From Mesorhizobium comanense (GTDB lineage Bacteria; Pseudomonadota; Alphaproteobacteria; Rhizobiales; Rhizobiaceae): a DNA stretch of 64,000 nucleotides. The stretch is taken from the NCBI RefSeq assembly GCF_005503535.1, contig NZ_SCNN01000009.1:186001-250000 (forward strand), in the 5' to 3' direction. A model generated the notes under the pieces. It ran no database searches. It was not told the origin of the DNA and saw only the letters and a list, made by a program, of their open reading frames with translations. The translations under genes and the position numbers were made by a program. Shown one piece after another: positions 29,138 through 36,671 of the stretch. The first letter of the stretch is position 1. Each line of letters opens with the position of its first letter.

Positions 29138-30082
29138 ATGAAAGTCCTGGTTACCGGTGCGACGGGCTTCATTGGCCGCCAGGTGGTCCGCCGGCTTCGC
29201 CAGGCCGGCGTAGCGTTTCGTCTCGCCTCCCGCGATCCTGACAGGCTCGATCCGGGGTCCGACGCCGTACCGATGCCTGCATTCGACGCGCCAGCCGCGG
29301 CCTTCCTGGCGCTTACCAGAGGTGTTTCCGATGTCGTCCATTGCGCTGGCCTGAACAATGATCAGGGCAATGCCACCGAGGCCAATTTCCAGGCCGCCAA
29401 TGTGCAACTGAGCCTACAACTGGCGCAGGCCGCCGCGGCGCAGGCAAGCGGGCGCTTCATCCAGCTCTCGTCTATCCGCGCCGTGATCGGCGCGCGCGTC
29501 AGCGCGGCGATCGATGAAGACACGATTGCCGATCCGCAATGCGCCTACGGGCGTTCGAAGCGTGAAGCAGAGATCAAGGTGCTCGACGCCTATGCATCCA
29601 GCGGCCGTGCGGATGCCGTCGTGTTGCGGCTGCCTCCCGTCTACGGAGCCGGCATGAGGGGAAACCTGGCGACGCTGATGCGGATCGCCGATACGGCCCT
29701 GCCCCTGCCGGCCGGCGCATTGACGGGAACGCGCTCGCTGCTGGCGTCGCAATCGGCGGCTCAAGCGGTGTGGCATCTGCTCGTGCATCCTGGAGCAACG
29801 CGCCCGATCTATCTGGCCAGCGATGCACCGCCGGTTTCGGTAGCGGCCATCATCGGTGCGTTTCGCCAGGGATTCGGACGGCCTGCGCGACTGATGCGGG
29901 TGTCGGGCGGACCGATGCGGATTGCCGCCACTGTGCTGGGCAAGCAGGCATTCTGGGACAGTCTGACGGCGTCGCAGATCTGTGACCCATCCCTGCTCGT
30001 CTCCGAGGGATGGCGGCCGGAAACCGACACTCCGGGACAGTTGGCCGAGATGGCGCGCCTGGCAACCGCTCAACGGCGATAG
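29138..30082 (+). CDS. NAD-dependent epimerase/dehydratase-family SDR (WreQ-like candidate)
   Basis: A 314-residue extended short-chain dehydrogenase. The Rossmann glycine motif VTGATGFIGRQVVRRL (5-20), the catalytic serine region FIQLSSIRAVIG and YGRSKREAE with the Tyr-x3-Lys pair are intact. It resembles small UDP-sugar epimerases and 4-keto-sugar reductases found beside initiating phosphoglycosyl transferases in O-antigen clusters. Because a short phosphoglycosyl transferase lies immediately downstream in convergent orientation and a CapD/WbpM-type dehydratase lies 1.8 kb away, I suggest a 4-keto reductase that completes N-acetylquinovosamine or N-acetylfucosamine, as WreQ does in Rhizobium etli. 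That is inference. Its last 13 bases overlap the opposite-strand gene. Confidence 0.78.
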   Translation: MKVLVTGATGFIGRQVVRRLRQAGVAFRLASRDPDRLDPGSDAVPMPAFDAPAAAFLALTRGVSDVVHCAGLNNDQGNATEANFQAANVQLSLQLAQAAAAQASGRFIQLSSIRAVIGARVSAAIDEDTIADPQCAYGRSKREAEIKVLDAYASSGRADAVVLRLPPVYGAGMRGNLATLMRIADTALPLPAGALTGTRSLLASQSAAQAVWHLLVHPGATRPIYLASDAPPVSVAAIIGAFRQGFGRPARLMRVSGGPMRIAATVLGKQAFWDSLTASQICDPSLLVSEGWRPETDTPGQLAEMARLATAQRR

Positions 30083-30609
30083 AGCGTGCCGAACAGGATT
30101 CGCAGGTCGAGCCAGAGCGAGGCGGTGCTGAGATAGGTGGCATCGGTTTCGGCCAGAAGTCGCGGGTTCGACATGTCGATGCCCCTGATCTGGGCCAGGC
30201 CGGTGATGCCGGGAAGCGCCTCCAGAACACCCAACCGCCTGCGGCACTCGATCAATTCGGTCTGGGTCGGCAGGCAGGGGCGCGGCCCGACAAGGCTCAT
30301 CTCGCCGCGCAGAACGTTCCAGAACTGCGGCAACTCATCGAGCTTGAATTTCCGCAAGACCTTTCCGGCCGATGTGACGGCGTTCGCGGGCGCCTCGTGA
30401 GTGGGCAAGGACGGCGTCCCCTGGTGCATGGTCCTCAACTTGTGGCAACGAAAGAGCGCGCCATGGCGACCAACCCGCGTCTGGGTAAAAAATGCCGGGC
30501 CGGGAGACGATGCCCGGACGGCAATGACGGCGAGCAGAAGCACCGGAGACGTGACCACGAGGAGCACCGCGGCCCCGGCCAGATCGAAAATCTTCTTGGC
30601 TGTCTTCAT
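30070..30609 (-). CDS. short phosphoglycosyl transferase (undecaprenyl-phosphate sugar-1-phosphate transferase)
   Basis: A 179-residue monotopic phosphoglycosyl transferase. One hydrophobic re-entrant helix (about 8-31) is followed by [22 protein letters not shown] and the core block [19 protein letters not shown] with the catalytic Asp91-Glu92 pair and the GPRP turn. It lacks the four-helix N-terminal extension and CoA-binding-like domain of WcaJ/WbaP, so it belongs to the small PglC/WreU type. It should transfer a sugar 1-phosphate from a UDP-sugar to undecaprenyl phosphate at the inner membrane and so start glycan assembly. The ATG at 30609 has a poor ribosome binding site; the frame remains open upstream. 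The stop overlaps the end of the SDR gene on the other strand. Confidence 0.88.
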   Translation of the reverse strand: MKTAKKIFDLAGAAVLLVVTSPVLLLAVIAVRASSPGPAFFTQTRVGRHGALFRCHKLRTMHQGTPSLPTHEAPANAVTSAGKVLRKFKLDELPQFWNVLRGEMSLVGPRPCLPTQTELIECRRRLGVLEALPGITGLAQIRGIDMSNPRLLAETDATYLSTASLWLDLRILFGTLYRR

Positions 30610-30694
30610 GGATGGCCGGTAGCGCGCCCTTGGAAAACTAGCAAGAACGCGGAGCGCTTTTACGCTGCAGGCGCACCGTGCCGCTGTCCGACAT

Positions 30695-31627
30695 TCAGAT
30701 GCGGCCCAGAACGAAAGCAAGATAGAGCCCCAGGGTTCCGGCAAAAGTCTGCCGATAGACACCACTTTGGCGCAAGGCCGCCAGGCGCTGAAACAGGTTG
30801 CCCTGCCGCCCCCTGGCAAAGAGGTCGAGGCTGGCGATCGCATCCTGGGTCAGGAGGTCACGATTGACGGCAAGGCCGGCAAGATTGAGGTCGGTCCAGC
30901 CGGCGAACTGGCCCTTGATCAGGCGGCCAAGGCGCGAGATACGCGCCCGCCATGACACATTGGCGCCGACGAGGTTGGCCGCATGCTGCCGGTAGCGCAC
31001 CAGCGGCCGCGGGTCATAGCGCACGACGCCGCCGGCGCCCGAGACAACCAGATAGGCCCACCAATCGTGACTGACGAAGCTTGTGCGGGCGCAAGCCTTG
31101 GCGAGCAGATCGCGCGCGGCGCGGTTGAGAAGGATGGTGTTGCCGCCGGCAATGCTCTGCACCAGCGCATTGCGGAAGGATGGCGGCCGCCCGAACAACG
31201 GCGAATGGCCGACAAGGCTCCCCGTTTCGGTCATGGTCGCGGTCCGCGAGCAGAACATCAGCGGGGTTCCCGCGTCAAATGCCTGCATCCAACGGACGGC
31301 GCTCTCCAGCCTGTCCGGTTCCCAGACGTCGTCCTGATCGCAAAAGGCGTAGCAATCGGCGTCGATGCGAAGGTCCAGGATCATCGAGCGGAAATTGGCG
31401 GCAAAGCCTTGCCTCGGCCCCTCGGCCAAGGTCATGCGCCCTTTTGACCAGCGGGGCTTCCAGGCCTCGATAATGGGAAGCGTGCCGTCGTCGGACCCAT
31501 CATCCGATATCCAGAGATCGATGAAGGGTTGCGACTGTGCGGCCAGGGACTGCAATTGCTCGTCGATGAAGGCGCCACCGTTCTTGGTGCCCATCAGGAC
31601 AGCGATGCGCAGATCTGTCTTACCCAC
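30695..31627 (-). CDS. glycosyltransferase family 2
   Basis: A 310-residue GT-A glycosyltransferase. RIAVLMGTKNGGAFIDEQL starts the fold, LWISDDGSDDGTLPII is the nucleotide-binding part, and YAFCDQDDVWEPDRL carries the DxD-like metal motif. These are typical of rhamnosyl- and galactosyl-type GT2 enzymes of O-antigen clusters. No transmembrane segment is evident except a mildly hydrophobic C-terminus (LGLYLAFVLGRI), which may touch the membrane. The start is uncertain: GTG at 31627 with AAGGTG 10 nt upstream is my choice, because the beta-strand RIAVL must be included. Donor and acceptor cannot be inferred. It is in the same direction as the phosphoglycosyl transferase (gap 85 bp) and follows capD after 224 bp. 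Confidence 0.82.
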   Translation of the reverse strand: MGKTDLRIAVLMGTKNGGAFIDEQLQSLAAQSQPFIDLWISDDGSDDGTLPIIEAWKPRWSKGRMTLAEGPRQGFAANFRSMILDLRIDADCYAFCDQDDVWEPDRLESAVRWMQAFDAGTPLMFCSRTATMTETGSLVGHSPLFGRPPSFRNALVQSIAGGNTILLNRAARDLLAKACARTSFVSHDWWAYLVVSGAGGVVRYDPRPLVRYRQHAANLVGANVSWRARISRLGRLIKGQFAGWTDLNLAGLAVNRDLLTQDAIASLDLFARGRQGNLFQRLAALRQSGVYRQTFAGTLGLYLAFVLGRI

Positions 31628-31748
31628 TGTTGTCAAACACCTTGCATCCGCTTGAAATTCCTGGAGCCAAGATCCCTGCGGATGCAGAATTCTCTTTTCA
31701 TTTTGAGCGATTGCGCGCCGAAATCGCAGACGCCATTTCTGCGATTGC

Positions 31749-31816
31749 TTTAGAGCAATTCCAGGAAAAGTGTGAAGCGGTTTTCCGTCCGGAATTGCGT
31801 AAAAACAAAGAGTTAA
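31749..31816. repeat. palindromic intergenic repeat, copy 3
   Basis: GCAATTCC at 31755-31762 and GGAATTGC at 31791-31798 form perfect 8-bp arms around AGGAAAAGTGTGAAGCGGTT, followed by a linker AAAAACAAAGAG. Its reverse complement matches the element at 8753-8820 in linker and core, and the core GAAGCGGTTTTC is also found, inverted, in the element at 47574-47626. It lies between the capD-like gene and the GT2 gene. Confidence 0.75.
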
Positions 31817-31851
31817 AGCCGCTCGGCGATTCCCTGAAACGCTGAATGGCC

Positions 31852-33840
31852 CTACCCCGCCTGCCCGACGGTCTTCTGGATTTCCTCCTGGCGCGCGTTC
31901 GCCCGGGCTTTGGTGGCGCGGTCGAGATCGGCCAGGATGGCAAGCGAGGCTGCCTTGTCCTGGTCCTTGATCGATTGCTGCAACGCGGCAAGGGCCGCCT
32001 GGACATCCGTCCATTGCGCGACATCGGTGCTCAGGCCAAAAACCTTCGAGACGCCGAGTTCGACCAACTCTTCGTCTTCGCCATGAAGGGTCTCGTGGAG
32101 TTTTTCACCAGGCCTGATGCCGGTGAAGCGGATCGGAATCTCCGTATAAGGGCTTTTTCCCGACATGCGGATCATCGTCTCGGCCACTTCAAGGATCGGC
32201 ACCGGCTTGCCCATATCCAGCATGTAGACGGCGTAATCCTGGCCGACCGGACGCGAGGCGGCGTCGGCGGCCGACATGATGACGAGGTCGACGGCTTCAG
32301 CCACCGTCATGAAATAGCGCGTCATGCGCCTGTCCGTGATGGTTACCGGCCCGCCGGCCTCGATCTGGGCCTGGAATATGGTGGCGACAGAGCCGTTGCT
32401 GCCGAAGACGTTGCCGAACCGGACGGCGATGAACCTGGTTGCGGCGCGCCGGGCGGCGGGCTCGCCGGATGGGGTTCCATGCAAGGCGCTGACGATCTGT
32501 TCGGCGGCTCGTTTGGTCATGCCGAGCACGGATGACGGATCCACGGCCTTGTCGCTGGAGACCATGACAAATTGCGCCACCCCGCATTTGGCGGCGACCT
32601 CGGCGCAGACGAGTGTGCCGAAAACATTGGTCTGGATGGCCGATTCCCAGTTCTCCTCCAGCAGCGGAACATGCTTGAGAGCCGCCGCGTGGAAGACGAT
32701 GTCGGGTTTGAACTCGGTAACGACGCGCGTCATCTGGCGCCGGTCCGCGACATCGACGATGCGGACCTTGAGGCGTTCATGGTCCTTCTGCTCGACATAC
32801 TGGCTCAACTGGAAAATGCCGAATTCGGAATTGTCGGCGACCAGCACCGCCTCGGCGCCCAGTTCCAGCGAGCGCTTGACCAGCGTGCGGCCGATGGAGC
32901 CGGCGCCGCCGGTGACCAGCACGCGCCTGCCGCCGACGAAAGCGCCGATGCGCTCGATGTCGGACGGCACTGTCGGGCGGCGCAGGATCGTTTCCATCTC
33001 GACCTCGTCGAGAACGAGCTTCCCCTCCTGCCCCAGTTGCGAAAGCCCGGAGAATTGCACGACCGCTATGCCGCCATGCCGGGCGACGCGGACCAGTTCC
33101 GAATATTCCTCGATCTCATGCTCGGCGCCGCTGCCGAAGATCAGCAGATCGAGGCTCTTGGTGCCGGTGGCGTACTCTTCCAGCACATCGATGAGACGCG
33201 GGCGGATTGCCACGACGGGAACGCCCTGGATGCGCGTGCCGGGGGGCACCCCGTGTTCGGTCGCCATGATGCCAGCGATGGAATAGTCCGCGGGTTGCGC
33301 GGTGCGCGTGAAGCGGGTGATCAGATCGGCTTCACCAAGCCGCCCGACGAACAGCGCCTGCCTGGCCCGTTCCTTGTCGACCCTGCGGCTCAGAATGCCC
33401 CAGCTCGCACCATCGCGCAGGAAGCGGTAGAACAGGCGGGGCGCCGAGATGATGGTGAAGGAGACCAGGAGAAAGACGATGAACTGGCGCTCGTTGAGGC
33501 CGGCGACCGGCTGGAAGTGACGCACGCCCAGCGAAACCAGGTAAAGCACCAGCGTCAGGATCGCGCAGCTCTTCAGGATGTTGAAGAAATCAGGCGTGGA
33601 GGCGAAGCGCCAGACCGTGTTGTAAAGGCCGCCATAGCGAAACAGCAGATGGCTGATGACAACGATGCTCGTCCAGGTCAGCAGCCCTTCCTCGGACAGC
33701 GCCTCGAACGAAAGGTTCGACCTGGAAAGCGCAAGGGCGAGCGCCACGGCGACCAGCACCATGACCACGTCCTGGATCATGATGAAGACACGCCGCACTT
33801 CCGGCCTGAGTCCGAAGACAGCTTCCAGGTAGGAATTCAT
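31852..33840 (-). CDS. CapD/WbpM-type membrane nucleotide-sugar 4,6-dehydratase
   Basis: A 662-residue protein with an N-terminal membrane part of about four helices (residues 15-150), a linker Rossmann-like domain with ALFVGRLGEADLI (about 185-290), and a C-terminal extended-SDR domain with LVTGGAGSIGRTLVKRSL, VFHAAALKHVPLLEEN and MVSSDKAVDPSSVLGMTKR. The last segment has the Ser-Met-Lys-type catalytic arrangement seen in the long dehydratases WbpM, WreV and PglF. These enzymes convert UDP-GlcNAc to the UDP-4-keto-6-deoxy sugar that is the precursor of QuiNAc, FucNAc or bacillosamine. The ATG at 33840 begins a standard N-terminus. Together with the SDR and the phosphoglycosyl transferase nearby it forms a plausible initiation set. 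Confidence 0.88.
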   Translation of the reverse strand: MNSYLEAVFGLRPEVRRVFIMIQDVVMVLVAVALALALSRSNLSFEALSEEGLLTWTSIVVISHLLFRYGGLYNTVWRFASTPDFFNILKSCAILTLVLYLVSLGVRHFQPVAGLNERQFIVFLLVSFTIISAPRLFYRFLRDGASWGILSRRVDKERARQALFVGRLGEADLITRFTRTAQPADYSIAGIMATEHGVPPGTRIQGVPVVAIRPRLIDVLEEYATGTKSLDLLIFGSGAEHEIEEYSELVRVARHGGIAVVQFSGLSQLGQEGKLVLDEVEMETILRRPTVPSDIERIGAFVGGRRVLVTGGAGSIGRTLVKRSLELGAEAVLVADNSEFGIFQLSQYVEQKDHERLKVRIVDVADRRQMTRVVTEFKPDIVFHAAALKHVPLLEENWESAIQTNVFGTLVCAEVAAKCGVAQFVMVSSDKAVDPSSVLGMTKRAAEQIVSALHGTPSGEPAARRAATRFIAVRFGNVFGSNGSVATIFQAQIEAGGPVTITDRRMTRYFMTVAEAVDLVIMSAADAASRPVGQDYAVYMLDMGKPVPILEVAETMIRMSGKSPYTEIPIRFTGIRPGEKLHETLHGEDEELVELGVSKVFGLSTDVAQWTDVQAALAALQQSIKDQDKAASLAILADLDRATKARANARQEEIQKTVGQAG

Positions 33841-34345
33841 GGGACGGCGCTAGACTCCAGGCTCTCGGAGATTGCACCAGGAAGCGCGGACACGAAGATC
33901 ACTCGTGGCCGGTCGCGCCTGATAATGCTATTCCGGCCCCCGCCGTGTTATATCGCATACTGCGGGCTGCGGGGCATAGCCAGATGTTTTTTTGGGGGGA
34001 GGATAAGGTATCGCGTCCTTGACTTGCACTGGAGTGCTAGATCCGAGCGCCTTCAAATTCCAGTTGGCGTGCGATTGGCCGAACGTTGTCGCGGTACGTG
34101 ATGCAATTGCCGTAAATACCAGCCGCAACTCTTTGTCTGCAGATGGCCTCTCATTCGGGCGTCCAAGGCTTGCTCCAATCAAAATACCGGCAAGTTAGAT
34201 TTCCTGTCAAAGCACCGCCGATCCCGATCAAATATCCGCGTCATTATTGCGGCTTTTCTCGGCTCTCCAGCACCAGTGGCCTCACAGAATGTTTCGTCGC
34301 GGATGGCGGAGCCTGTCGACCTGCCTCACCGGGGCGATCCTGCCG
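33841..34345. other. intergenic region upstream of capD-like gene
   Basis: A 505-bp stretch without a supportable gene between the capD-like gene and the methyltransferase gene, both on the minus strand. It holds a TTTTTTTGGGGGG homopolymer junction near 33987 and a small dyad GCACT-GG-AGTGC at 34026 just after TTGACTT. The composition is lower in GC than the dehydratase gene, marking the left edge of the AT-richer block. No hairpin terminator is evident. Confidence 0.4.
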
Positions 34346-35413
34346 CTACCCGAATCCGACTATGGACAATATCTTTCGACGAATTCGGAAGGCTAACCGC
34401 CAAGCCAGATCAACGGTCGATTCTATCGGAGGCTCAACGGGCACAAATACCTCGACTGGAACTTCAACTCGCACGTCCACTGGGACTTCGACAATTATTC
34501 GCTCCGGCTCTGGTGCGGGGGCTATCTCGCGGTAACTCGGCCCCACCTCACTGTCGAACTCGGTGTGGTGCTTGAGTGCCAGCCTTATCCTTTCTGCGTC
34601 GAACTTCTCGCGTGGGATTGTTCCTGTTTCCTCAGCGCGCCTCATCTGGACTATGAATTCAGAGCCATGATTCTCCTCTAACCATGCGATATCGAGACTA
34701 AGAAAGCCCATCTGGTTCAGTTGCAAAATCGCAAGCTCGAACGATGCCGGCGTAAAAAACCAAGTATGTGCGTCAACATAGGGGTGAGCTTTCCCTGCCC
34801 GCCTGACATCGCTCTTGTAGCGTTTTAGCGCGCTGCCGAAGGAGTGGGCAAAACCAATGGGTAAATGGTTACCACCAACCCATGCTGTTTTTCCGTCTCG
34901 AGTCGTCGCCCAGGCACGGGCTTCGAACAGCGCCTCAGGGGTGTGCCTGACACGGCGCTCTCTATAGGCGGTAAGGATCTCCCGGACGCTAGTCGGCGAC
35001 TTCAACAAGTCAAAGCACTTTCGCATATCAGGAACAGCAAGGGCCACGATCCCGTCCGGCTTTAGAAGGCGCGAACACTGCTGCAGGAAGCCAAGAATGT
35101 CGGGAGTATGCTCGATTACGTGGCTGGCGATTACGAAGTCGTAGCCTTCGGGATTCCGTTTCAGCGTCACTTTGTCGAGTGGCTGGCCATGCCATACGAT
35201 ATCGACATCCTCGATTACGTTGACCTTGCTGCGAATACCGCCGTCCGAGTGGTTTCGTGCAATCTTGCGAAGCCCCTCACCGTCTTGGTAGTCAATAACA
35301 GTCGTGTTCCAGCCATCCGCCTTTGGGGCAACCGGGTTGAAGAATGGGCCGATTTCGACGCCGACCATAGTGTCTTTGTCCAGGTTCCTTCTAAGCTGGT
35401 CCAGGCGATTCAC
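34346..35413 (-). CDS. class I SAM-dependent methyltransferase with proline/valine repeat tail
   Basis: A 355-residue protein. Near the N-terminus MVGVEIGPFFNPVAP is motif I of a SAM-binding Rossmann fold, YDFVIASHVIEHTPDILGFL is the motif that positions the substrate, and LLKPDGIVALAVPD follows. It is likely a sugar or glycan O-methyltransferase, given its location in a polysaccharide locus. The last 50 residues are unusual: a run of alternating Val-Glu/Pro-Val units (EVPV, RVEVPVEVFVPVEPP) and then an amphipathic cationic helix (LAWRLAFRIRRKILSIVG) that could bind the membrane. The start is GTG at 35413, with GGGAG 6 nt upstream; the frame stays open to 35491. Base composition is lower in GC than the flanking housekeeping genes. 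Confidence 0.75.
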   Translation of the reverse strand: MNRLDQLRRNLDKDTMVGVEIGPFFNPVAPKADGWNTTVIDYQDGEGLRKIARNHSDGGIRSKVNVIEDVDIVWHGQPLDKVTLKRNPEGYDFVIASHVIEHTPDILGFLQQCSRLLKPDGIVALAVPDMRKCFDLLKSPTSVREILTAYRERRVRHTPEALFEARAWATTRDGKTAWVGGNHLPIGFAHSFGSALKRYKSDVRRAGKAHPYVDAHTWFFTPASFELAILQLNQMGFLSLDIAWLEENHGSEFIVQMRRAEETGTIPREKFDAERIRLALKHHTEFDSEVGPSYREIAPAPEPERIIVEVPVDVRVEVPVEVFVPVEPPIESTVDLAWRLAFRIRRKILSIVGFG

Positions 35414-35945
35414 CAAAAACTCCCGTCGTATGCGGGCAGTTCCGAGCAGCACGAGGCAACTTTGAGGGTGCATAACCGCCCCACACAGCAATCGGAAAGC
35501 CGAATGGAACCCGGAAGTGAGCCCTTCACGTTACGTGGTCGCTTCCTGTCGAAACTGATCCCGTTATATTATTCCGATCTTATTTTGCCGGTGCGCCAGC
35601 TTACGCATCATAGTTTGAGCCGGCAATCAACATTGCAAGGCAAAGGGGCCTACAGAGGTAATATGAAAAGATGATGGCCAAGGCTCCAGCGTCGCTCAGC
35701 CGAGCGCCCTATAGGCGCGCCCCGAGGCAAACCTGCGGACAAAATCGAGCTGGCATATAAGCCAAACAAAGGTTGATGCGCCCATGCAGCCTTACAAGTA
35801 ATTCTTGCCCAATTACTCCGCCAGTTAACCTTGCGATCCCCCAAGGGCATAGCGAGGCTTGGCGTATAGTTGTTTATAGGCTAGCCAGCAGTTGATTGGC
35901 ATCTCAGTAGAATCGAGCGAAAAATGCAATTAGATGTATCAAATG
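35414..35945. other. AT-richer intergenic region
   Basis: A 532-bp gap between the sulfotransferase-like gene and the methyltransferase gene, both on the minus strand. I see no coding frame with a ribosome binding site, no strong hairpin and no repeat of the families seen elsewhere. It may hold the promoter of the methyltransferase gene or be remnant DNA from acquisition of the island. Confidence 0.35.
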
Positions 35946-36590
35946 CTACAGCGTTCGGTACCTTCGGCCTTCGGCGAATCTCCTGACCGCCTCCCTCTGC
36001 TTTTCCGTCGGCGGAGTAAGTCTCACGAAATCGGCAACCTCGCAAAGCAAAGCCTCAGGGTCCAAGACGGCCCGCTCATAGCTCACCAGGAGGGTGGGCC
36101 ACTGCAGGCGCTGCAGCAATCCCCAATACCTACCGAACCGCTGAAGCGCCATGTCATAGGCCTGCTCAATCGAACCCTGCATCTGATTGACTTCGGACTG
36201 CGCGATTGCGGCCATATCGCGATTAACAAATAGCACCAAGGGGTCTCTTAAAACGTCGGATATAGCATCCAGATACATGTCAGCGGAGGGATCTTTCCAG
36301 CCCCAGAGATCATTGGCCCGGTTTCGGGCTTGAATTAAGCTCCTCAGCTTTTCCAAATGGCTTCCTGCGGACAACCCCATCGGATTGCCGTCAAGATCCC
36401 GACCTTGAGCCAAGTTAACAAGTTCCACATCCTCATGGTTAGTGGAACCATGTGGTGCTCCCATCGGCACACCAAGAATTGTGGCGGCGCCCGCAACGAG
36501 GCTTGTTCCGCCCCGGCCACATCCCACCACTATCAGAGTACGCTGACCTCCTGGTGAGGCAAATTTGATCGCTGTATGTGTTGCTGCCAT
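35946..36590 (-). CDS. sulfotransferase-like protein
   Basis: A 214-residue protein with the P-loop-like PAPS-binding start of sulfotransferases: RTLIVVGCGRGGTSLVAGAA (about 18-37) corresponds to the 5'-phosphosulfate loop. A second feature, LVLFVNRDMAAIAQSEVNQ, stands where the 3'-phosphate-binding Arg/Ser motif is expected. PTLLVSYERAVLDPEALLCEVADF resembles the Y/F-E-D-L element of the family. It could transfer sulfate from PAPS to a glycan. The start is taken as the ATG at 36590; a GTG at 36629 has no ribosome binding site. It lies 81 bp downstream of the WsaF-like glycosyltransferase on the same strand, and cysD-cysNC-cysQ is about 9 kb away. The family is diverse, so the substrate is open. 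Confidence 0.65.
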   Translation of the reverse strand: MAATHTAIKFASPGGQRTLIVVGCGRGGTSLVAGAATILGVPMGAPHGSTNHEDVELVNLAQGRDLDGNPMGLSAGSHLEKLRSLIQARNRANDLWGWKDPSADMYLDAISDVLRDPLVLFVNRDMAAIAQSEVNQMQGSIEQAYDMALQRFGRYWGLLQRLQWPTLLVSYERAVLDPEALLCEVADFVRLTPPTEKQREAVRRFAEGRRYRTL

Positions 36591-36671
36591 CGTCTCGATA
36601 CTTGCTCGGCGGTATCTCGGTTGCGGCACTCGATTGTTGGCTGGAGCACAGAGCCAGTGGCATCCAAGAGC

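Noticed and set aside
33987..34003. T7-G6 homopolymer junction as a possible phase-variation tract
   Set aside because: It lies in non-coding DNA without a visible promoter spacer around it; the tract is short.
34019..34040. TTGACTT followed by dyad GCACT-GG-AGTGC, reminiscent of MerR-type promoters
   Set aside because: No MerR-like gene or divergent target lies near, no -10 box at the proper distance is present, and the dyad is only 5 bp.
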